Assembly: GCA_036852015.1 (NCBI GenBank)
Contig: JAANDG010000012.1
Span: 62,001 to 126,000, forward strand
Reading direction: 5' to 3'
Length of the DNA: 64,000 nucleotides
From: Pelodera strongyloides
Taxonomy: Eukaryota; Nematoda; Chromadorea; Rhabditida; Rhabditidae
Positions 56,136-64,000 of the stretch are shown in pieces (position 1 is the first letter of the stretch; each line of letters starts with the position of its first letter). The notes below the pieces were generated by a model. It saw nothing but the letters and a program-made list of their open reading frames with translations. It ran no database searches and had not been told where the DNA came from. Both the position numbers and the translations under genes were made by a program.

Positions 56136-56841
56136 AGTACTGTAGTGTGTGGGTACGGTATCCTAGGCTGATTGAAGTAATTGTCCTTTAGACTGGACTA
56201 CTGTAGGTTGCTGATACTGGGCCGATGTTTGTCGATCTAGCCAGAAATGTATTTGAACGTTTATTTTTGTAGGAATTTTTTTTGGGAGAGGCGAATGGCA
56301 GCTTCCTTGTCAAGTCAACATATGTTGTGCTTGCTATGCTTTCTGTATTATACATTTTATCATTTACGTTTGAATAATCATAAGCTTTTTCATTTTTCTA
56401 ATTTACACTCCACACTGTGATCTCGATCATTTATATCTTGTTTATTTTTTGTATTAGTTAGTATGAAACAGGTATGCTGTAGTTTGATACATTCTGTGAA
56501 TTTATGTACATATGTGTGTATCTATAATCATCAATAATAAATCGTGTTAAATGAAGTTGAATGATATTGCTATGTGTATGGGTTATTAGCGCCCTATTTG
56601 AATTTTTATGTATTATTGCATTTCATGTAGTCTTGTTTGTTATTGTTAAACTTGGAACTGTTTTGTAGGAATTCGAGACGTTTGACTTTATAATTGTGTG
56701 TAAAAAATTGATTGGGTATGTTTGTGTGAATTTAAATCTAGGTAGCCTGGCTGGCGTCGAACTCTGAATATGTGGGTGACAGTCTATCGCTTTAGCCATT
56801 GTGCTACCCCTATTCTTGATATACATTCGTTTTCCTTTAGA
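56136..56841. other. ANKRD-EMC8/9 spacer
   Basis: About 700 bp, same-strand genes on both sides. It contains AATAATAAATCG near 56533 (possible poly(A) signal of the ANKRD gene) and a tRNA-like block at 56738-56812. No gene is seen. Confidence 0.5.
56738..56812 (-). repeat. tRNA-like element
   Basis: On the minus strand GGTAGC and GCTACC can pair at the ends; TAGCACAATGGCTAAAGC is A-box-like and GAGTTCGACGCC B-box-like. The spacing of the A box to the end is wrong for a standard tRNA, so it is called a SINE head or tRNA pseudogene, 30 bp upstream of EMC8/9. Confidence 0.45.
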
Positions 56842-59800
56842 ATGGTTTCGTCGGTTGAATTTGAGCCGTCACCCTACTCTGTGCTTGTACTTCACTGCTT
56901 GAAGTACCCGTCGAAAGGCGTATTGGGATTGTTGTTGGGAACTCATGATGGGGACAAAGTTACGGTAAGTGATTGATACTGTTTGCAATATTGGTTAGAC
57001 CCTAATGGAGGTGGGTAGGGTAGGCCTTAGGTATCGAGGTACTCGGAGCTCGCTACCTCAGACGCACTGGGGTATGAGTTAGCAGGGTGACATAAGTCTG
57101 CAACTTCTGAGGCCATATTCACCCCTCGATTCCCCGTCTTGTTCTCTGCGTCTCTCACATTAGAATGCTATATTCTGTCCCCAGGGACTATTTCCCCGAG
57201 GGAATAGGAGTGGTGAATATGGCCTCTGGACTTTTACGTGAATCTCGACGTGTTCATCTAGCCTAACATTGGATGGCGTAACTTAAAGGGTCAGGCCCAT
57301 TTCAAATAACCCCTATTTTTGATGATTCTATCTGGTTCTCCATGTCAAATATAGTAGATTGCAACATTTTTCTAATTTTCAAGCGCAAAATTCACATACT
57401 ATTCATCAATTTACCGTGGGCACTCATACCCAACTATTTATCGCAGTTGGCACGCCCATTCGCGCTGATTGGCCAATATCGCAATGGCCACGCCCAATGG
57501 AGCATATTGCCCAATCAGCGCGATTGGGCGTGACAACTGCGATAAATAGTTGGGTATGGCTGGCTATTCTAAATTGCTGAATACTGCGTGAATTGTGCAC
57601 TTGAAAATTTGAAAAATATCGTATCCCACTATATTTTACATGGAGAATCAGATGGAATCATCAGAAATAGTGGCCATTTGAAATGGGCCTGACCCTTTAA
57701 TCAACGTCTTGTAGCAAAGAAGCTTATTGTAAAACAGGTTTTGTTTTATGTATGTTTCGGAATTGTATAATGTCAGAAGAGTAGGGAGATAATGTATGGT
57801 AAAGGAGGACCAAATTAAATATAATGATATTTGACAGTTTCTAGGTGTCCGGATGTGTCCCTCTCGTGCATGAAAGTGCCCCGCTAGCTCCACCACTGGA
57901 AATTGGACTTGCACTGGTAAGCCTTAGTGTTGGTATTGGATCTGTATTCAATAATATGATGTTTTATATTAGAACATTGTTTTTTTTTATGATTACTGTA
58001 GTTTGTTGTCTCGTGTTTCGTATAACATTGAAAGATTCAGTGCTCTAAACTCGCATTATATACCTCGTGTGCAAATGCAGACAATAAGCCGAAAACACAG
58101 AAAACTGTCGTTGGCCCGTCACCATATGGTTTTCACCGAAAAAACCATTTGGTGTCTGGTTAGTCACCTGTCGATGACGCTTTTCGATGAAACTTGGTCA
58201 CCACGTAGTCACGAAGTGGTCACCAAATTACTTGTTTCCTCTCCCCTCCTCTCCTTCATTCTATTAATAAATTACTACATTTTGTACTATATATAAAGTA
58301 CTTTTCATTCAGTCGCTATCAGAGTGTGTATTGTGTATTCTATGTTTTATTTACGGGCTCATTTACTTAACTATATTTATAAATATAATAATAATAACAA
58401 ACATTCTTAGGTGTCTGAACACTCTGACAGGGATAAGAAGATCGTCGGAGTCTACTACTCGAATGACAGTCTCAGAGATAAGGAGTTGGTGACATTTTTA
58501 AACCTTTGTCACATTTCTTTTGTGTTCACCCACGTTTTTATACGGTAACGGTTCCTATGTGACTTAATTGGTATACGGTAACAGCTTCGGTCAATGCGGA
58601 GTAACAGGATGTGCTTACTTAGCGTGTTTGTATGCGCGAGTGTGCCATCCATGTGCGCAGTTCCATTTTACTTCCATTTTACATGAAAAACAAACGCAGC
58701 TGCTTGTCATACTGTATGCAAAACGTTTCCAGTGGAATTACTACATGGATGACATTTTCGCGCTTTTTCACACGGGAGCATGAAACATAAACGCATAAAT
58801 AGTGTAGTACGCATCGCTGTTTGTTTCATGTTTCATCTCATTGTCATTTTAGGGTCAATCCTCACGCTGCACGACTCGCCGAGAAGGTGGCAGTTGTGGC
58901 GAAGAGAGCGCCTCTCCTTGCTCAGGTACAGTGTGTTAACGTTTTACTTTATCTATCATTGATTTATGCAGGCGCTGTCTGCGCTAATACCGTGCGTTTA
59001 AAGCGAATATGTAGGCACTCAAAATGAGCAAAAAAAAAGCGAAACTAGCGTTTCCATACCAGACGTTAATTTAAATAGGCGACTGAATATGTAAATACGA
59101 AATTGGAATGCGCTGCATCTTGAATCTTGCTATTTGCCGATTTAAACTGAAATTTATTCAATCGGACCCAAATTTATGCAAGGGGTCCGAATTAGCGTTT
59201 ACTATGGAAAAGGCGAGCTTTGTAATTAATTTTCTTTTAAGTGGGTAATTGTAGACAACTTTTGTTATTGTTTCCTTAATGGGCAACACGCATTCTATTA
59301 ATACAGCTTAACTTCAAAAAGGGCCTACATATTCCCTTTAAGATCAGAACATATCTGTGAGATATGTCTATCACTCTCTCTCGGCTCAGAATCTATCACT
59401 TCAGCCAGTCGGCGGCGAGTTCAGAGTTATACTACGTAATATGATAGTATATTCTTCTCGTTAGTAATCTTTCGTTTAAGGTTGTAAACTCTGAACTGAG
59501 TCCCGACTGCTCCAACCAGTGTTTGGAGGCTTACACCCATGACGATGGACATACGTGGACGAATATTAGGTATGTTATTTAATAGCTTATTGATTTTCTT
59601 TGCTATTTCTGATTGTGGGCGGTATTTCGTACATGTATAGCATCGGCGCGTTATGTGAACCACTTTTGATGAAATTATTAATGACATTCCTTGCACACGG
59701 TTTTTTATCGGAAATGAAGTCTGAGTTCCCATAAGTCAGTTAGATGAAACATATTGAATGAGACTGGGCACATACATAGTGATCTTGCAAATAAGTGAAT

Positions 59801-60122
59801 AACGTTACTTTCTTATATTTATATATATTGCCATATTTTAACCTTCTAGATAGATAACTTGTAGATCACATTCCAGACGCTTGAGGTAGTCGTGGGATCT
59901 GACCCTGATTGGGTGGATTCCCTTTAAAGTTTTAAGGAACCGCAGTTTTCATTCCTTTCAACTTTCAGTGTGTTGGTGGACGAGTCTGCTCTGAACTGTG
60001 TATCGGATGCAGTCCACCGCAAACTCTACAGGGAAGTCGTTGACTTTGAAAACCACCTCGATGATCCACAACTCGACTTCTTCAATGTGGACTTGGTGTC
60101 GAGACTGGAGGAGGCTTTGTAG
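56842..60122 (+). CDS. EMC8/9: ER membrane complex subunit 8/9
   Basis: EMC8/9 is a cytosolic MPN-fold subunit of the EMC insertase, which places tail-anchored and multipass proteins in the ER membrane. Exons: 56842-56964, 57845-57916, 58411-58484, 58853-58925, 59481-59569, 59969-60122; 194 residues (human 208-210). Blocks: YSVLVLHCLKYPSKGVLGLL, then SGCVPLVHESAPLAPPLEIG, VGVYYSNDSL, ARLAEKVAVVAK, and the end REVVDFENHLDDPQLDFFN. Like the family, it lacks the metal-binding JAMM residues of active MPN proteases. The single invertebrate gene is ancestral to vertebrate EMC8 and EMC9. The ATG follows TTTCCTTTAG by one base, a strong acceptor context. A possible poly(A) signal lies at 60823. Three introns carry MITEs. 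Confidence 0.93.
57109..57234. mobile_element. Family C MITE
   Basis: GAGGCCATATTCACC at the left and GGTGAATATGGCCTC at the right are perfect inverted repeats, 126 bp, in EMC8/9 intron 1. Confidence 0.85.
57283..57700. mobile_element. Long palindromic MITE with TTAA ends (family G)
   Basis: TTAAAGGGTCAGGCCCATTT at the left is inverted at 57681-57700. The arms pair over much of 418 bp, including CCCAACTATTTATCGCAGTT and its inverse near the centre. No coding capacity. EMC8/9 intron 1. Confidence 0.9.
58998..59341. mobile_element. Inverted-repeat element, TTAAAGCGAATATGTAGGC ends
   Basis: The left end TTTAAAGCGAATATGTAGGC and right end GCCTACATATTCCCTTTAA are inverted, about 344 bp. It shares only the TTTAAAGCG tip with family A. 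EMC8/9 intron. Confidence 0.75.
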
Positions 60123-62488
60123 ATAGAATATCTCAGGGTGTCTAAGGTTACGGTAAATGTACTTTGACTTTGTGTACCTAGGGGCTAAGGGTTACAGTAG
60201 TTTTATTTGTGTAATTGATCTGTATTTTATGATGACTTGGTTTTCTTATGATAGCTCTGAAGCTGAATTGCAGACTGTAAGATGTTTCATTGACTGTATA
60301 TTGATGTATTGAACATCAACCTGATTTAGGGTTATGGTAGGATTTTCGCACCACCGCACCTAGAACTAGAACCTACACTTTCAAAAAAAATTCTGTGCTC
60401 TGCGTCAGATGAAACTATGATTGAGAACTTAAATTCTGAAAAGTGAGCTTTCCAATGTTTTTAACCCTCAAGGGAGTAGACCTCTGGTTTAAAATTTTGT
60501 ACTCAATCTCTTTGTTGGAATTTCCGTACTTTATACGTAGTATATAAATACTATGTTAAACAGGGTCTATTTCCTTCACTATATTTTCATTTCATTATCT
60601 TTGTTTACTGTATTTTCTATGTTTTAGTTGTCTGCTTCTATAAGTATTGTATAGTAGAGACTGCATAGTCGGGAACTTTAATCCCTTTGGTTTTAAAAAT
60701 AAGTTTAATTCGTTTAAATCATTCCCTTTAGCTGTGATTTTTGGCTCATTTTTAACGACGCTGAGGTGGCATATTGTTGAATGTTTCTTTCTGTTTGTTA
60801 TGATACCAGTATGTAGCTGAATAATAAAATAAAATAAATCGGTTTCTGCTTTAAAAGCAATGAGACGTTTTCTTAGTTATTCCACGTAGTTGGGTATACT
60901 ATGATAGATTGCGTAATAGTTCATTACTCATTGTATCAATGTACAACAACGTGTTTGTCCTTCTTATGGATGACAGTCGCGTGCCAGTAGTAGATCTTAT
61001 CTATGATTGAGTATCATGAACTGTTGTTTAACATACGAAATGAAATGGGTAGAAATCGGTCCCGTAGCGTCCCCGACTTCATAGTTTACTCCGTTCTAGT
61101 AAGCACAAAAACTCGTCAAAATCTTTATTGCACCTCACAAAAGATGAAGCCTTTTTTCAAGAACACAAAAAAATTGCACAATCACAAAGACAGATACCAC
61201 GAACAACATGCATAAATATAATTAGAGAGGGCTTTACCTAGAGAGAGCCTTTACATAATTACAGGGAGATTTTACGGTAATCGGTCTGTAAGTACGTACG
61301 ATAAGTCCTAAGTGAGAATACTAACTGCGATTTTACGAAAAGGTTGAATGAGACTAAATCAACAATATATAAAGACAATACCTAATGCAATGAACAAATA
61401 AACAAATAATAATAAATTACAATGCACCGAATCCGAGAGAAAAGTAAACTACTTGTTTTAATTATCCTTTGCTCATTTTCTTCTGTACTCGTCGTAAAGT
61501 ATAGATTTATAGATAAGCTCTAGCTCAGTCTAGCTGTCCGATCGGCGTTTCTGAAATAGTACAAATAATACGCGAGGACAAGGAATTTGAAATCATGTAA
61601 AGGAGTATTGGCATAGCTAGCTACTGATTTTTCTGCATATAAAGTTGATTGATAGGTGTGAAAATTTGGATGCCCAAACAGAATGATATCTTATATGCAG
61701 GAAACATGTCTGTGTTCTTTATAAAGAGGTTACTCGTTAGCTTCTAGAGCTAAAGCCTACAGCAAGTCCTCTCTACGCGCTATCAAAAAGATTATGAAGA
61801 ACAGTTCTAATGGCATTTGCAAGTATCCCAAAGAACGTGCGTGTTTCTGTAATATCATTTTTTACTACCGTATGGTTGCCCTAATTAGATGAATATTTCA
61901 TAAAGGTCTAAAAAATACGGTAGCTTTTCAACATACTTACAAACCCCATAATGCATGAATTTGAAGAAACAAGCATACTCCTACTATTTGTTATTCTAAT
62001 TCAATACCTGATCCCTTCAGTGCATAAAGAGGGAGATAATCCCTTTTTAGACTTCGTTACGTAACAAATAAGACGAATATGATGTACAGTATACATGAGG
62101 AGGGAGAATGCGCGGGGGCAAATTGCTTTCACAAGCAATTAGAAAGGATAATTGTGGGTTTCGGAAAAGGGAGGACGTGCTAACGAATCACACACACGGA
62201 AAAATACCCCACATGTGCACTTTTCTGTTTTGAGAGAGAGAGAGATAGAGAGAGAGAGGATTATACACAAAGAATGAAAGATAAACACAGAGAGAAAACA
62301 TCATATTCGTACTCAGAGAGAAACACAGACAAGAATACTTTTCAAGACACCAGTTCTGGCACATGGAGAGCATATTGGGTAGTCTAAGCATGAGCCCGTT
62401 ATCTATAAATATAAAACCCAAAGCAGCGGATCTCTGCGATTTGAAGCGGGAACCTCCCACATTGATGCTAAAAACAAAGAATACCTAC
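60123..62488. other. EMC8/9 - zinc-finger exon spacer
   Basis: About 2.4 kb of AT-rich DNA. It holds the EMC8/9 3' region, a diverged repeat near 61810-61950 related to 24091-24546, and GA runs near 62230-62260. No downstream zinc-finger exon could be found on the minus strand here. Confidence 0.5.
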
Positions 62489-62616
62489 CGTAATCCTCTC
62501 CCCAGAATGCCACCTCAAATGTGCCTTGAGATGGCTGCTTTTCGAGTAGACCTTCCCGCATCCGGGCACGTGACAATTGTGGACTCCCTTCTTCTTTGCT
62601 GGCATATTATCGAGAC
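62489..62616 (-). CDS. Single exon with an SP/KLF-type C2H2 zinc finger (partial gene)
   Basis: The exon lies between a TTTACAG acceptor and a GTAGGT donor on the minus strand. It encodes [20 protein letters not shown], then [20 protein letters not shown]. This is a complete CX4CX12HX3H finger with the SP/KLF finger-1 signature (Lys-Lys-Lys, HxCHxPGCGKVY, SHLxAHLRWHxGER). SP/KLF factors normally have three adjacent fingers binding GC/GT boxes. Fingers 2 and 3 should follow at lower coordinates but were not found. Upstream exons would lie above 62617 or beyond the window. The exon may be from a split, truncated or decayed gene. Confidence 0.75.
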
Positions 62617-64000
62617 CTGTAAGGAAGTAAACTTTCAATACCCCATATCCAAGGATTGTAAACATATGACCTATGACTGTCATCAGCCTCAAGTGCCCTG
62701 ATATAACATCAAGGCTCGGCACTAAGCTAGGGGCAAACAAAAAAGTTTACTAAGTTTGATTACACACGAGGTGGAATTCTTCAGTGGAATACGTTTCCAT
62801 AACACCAAAACTCGTGAACTTATCAATCCGAAAACCACCGATTATCTAGTAGGCACATTTTTCACCAGATGGTAAACAATTTTAATGCGAGTATGACCTC
62901 TGTTTCTTCAATTTCTTCTAGCGGTTTGCTTGTAATAATTCACAGCGAATCGCTAACCAATCAGATAAATCACATATAACGCCTATGGCGGCACCCTATT
63001 AGGATAACTTCTTACGGTAGATTCCATCATTACGATAATTGTTTTGACAGATATATGCTGGGATACGGTTCGGATTGCCGTGATAGAGATTGAGCGATAA
63101 GACCGATTTACGGTTAAGATCAGGGAAACCGCGGTGCGGAACCGTCGGGCTATCGCTTAGCTATCACCCGGGCCAATCATAACAGGTGGTAGCACGCTAG
63201 CCTACCGGGTCGTACCGAGGGGTGAAGAGTATTTATGAGTTTGCGGATCCCTTTAATAATATCCGCTAGGCTATGAGAAGTTTTATACGGAAAATCTTGG
63301 AAATTATGGTAACCAGGGAAGATAAGATAAAGATAAACAACAATCCAATCAATCCCTTTAGAAGGTTACCAATTTTAGAAACAGCTATAATAGAAAACAG
63401 GCATAAGCAAATTCCAAACTGGATGAGGAACCCCTCAGTCCCAACGACGACGATTTGAAACGTTGAGCAGTTCTTTCTCCAAAACTTAAAGCTTTGACCA
63501 GAATTTCATTTCCTTCCCCCCGTTTTACCCCGAACTAACACAAATGCTTACCCCAACCTTACACCCCCCCCCCCATACCACCCAGTCTCCTAACCCTAAA
63601 CTCCCACCCAGCTCTCCCAGGTATACAGGTACTGGGTGGGATAAGTGCAAGGCCGTTCGTTGTCCCGGGATTGCGTCATGATCCGCGCTCTCGCACGCAA
63701 CCGTTTCGTACCATAACCTCACATTATGTACGGTAATCGGCGAGTGTCAGATATCATTTACCAATCCCCCCCCATCCCAATCAGCATAGATGTATACTTG
63801 GGAAAGAATAACACTGAGGAGATACAAATCCATTCAAAAGATGTTGCAGGCTCTAGAGAGTTACACAATTAACACGGGTGCAGGCCTTGTCTATGTCATA
63901 TTTTAAAGCAACATGGCACGTGGTTTTTGAGATGACTACACTTTATAACTTCAACAGTGCCGGCTATTGCTACTATGTGCCTAGCCTCCTCTTTTTTAGT
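62617..64000. other. Right end of window, non-coding as far as seen
   Basis: Short poly(C) runs near 63557-63575 and 63763-63770. No supported exon. Possible intron or 5' region of the minus-strand zinc-finger gene. Confidence 0.4.
63903..64000. mobile_element. Family B MITE, left end cut by window edge
   Basis: TTTTAAAGCAACATGGCACGTGG resembles the family B terminus at 53211 and 11423. The partner end would be beyond position 64000. Confidence 0.45.

Noticed and set aside
56738..56812. Functional tRNA gene on the minus strand
   Set aside because: Ends pair over six bases, but the A-box distance and anticodon stem are inconsistent with a normal cloverleaf.

Overview
This window is animal nuclear DNA. 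It holds densely intron-split protein genes, with GT-AG introns of about 50 bp to 2 kb and acceptors of the TTTCAG or TTTTAG type. Several start codons lie 0 to 50 bases downstream of a splice-acceptor-like pyrimidine-AG. Short TTAGGC runs occur inside introns. Together these suggest an ecdysozoan, most likely a nematode; that assignment is an inference and the species is not identified. No rRNA gene, intact tRNA gene, CRISPR array or bacterial operon was seen.

Layout: (1) 45-10096 (+), the C-terminal 22 exons of DOP1/Dopey. (2) 12983-15132 (+), a complete PDCD5. (3) 16891-25255 (-), a type I membrane protein with a phospholipase-B-like SGNH ectodomain that has lost every catalytic residue. 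(4) 26617-27476 (+), ribosomal protein S15. (5) 28040-29888 (-), CHMP1 of ESCRT-III. (6) 31630-37433 (+), SNX27 (PDZ-PX-FERM). (7) 37520-40710 (-), mitochondrial MTERF3 with an apparent frameshift. (8) about 41206-41974 (+), a doubtful very small gene with a duplicated terminal exon. (9) 43759-56135 (+), an ANKRD11/ANKRD12-type ankyrin-repeat chromatin protein in 27 exons. (10) 56842-60122 (+), ER membrane complex subunit EMC8/9. (11) 62489-62616 (-), one exon with a single SP/KLF-type zinc finger. Exon joins were built by hand from splice signals, reading phase and family similarity; nearly all phases agree.

The genes do not form one pathway. DOP1, CHMP1 and SNX27 all act in endosome or Golgi membrane traffic, which may be coincidence. 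PLB-like/RPS15, CHMP1/SNX27 and MTERF3/small gene are head-to-head pairs. SNX27 and MTERF3 converge with stop codons only 86 bp apart.

Introns and spacers are full of short non-autonomous inverted-repeat transposons (MITEs) of at least eight families. They include a three-level nest, two nearly identical copies 20 kb apart, long palindromes with clear TTA or TTAA flanks, tRNA-derived SINE-like repeats, and a retroelement gag remnant with zinc knuckles inside an ANKRD intron. The most interesting items are the catalytically dead PLB-like receptor, the MTERF3 frameshift, the nested transposons, the MITE family that scatters octamer-like ATGCAAAT sites, and a stray copy of the DOP1 last exon inside the PLB-like gene.
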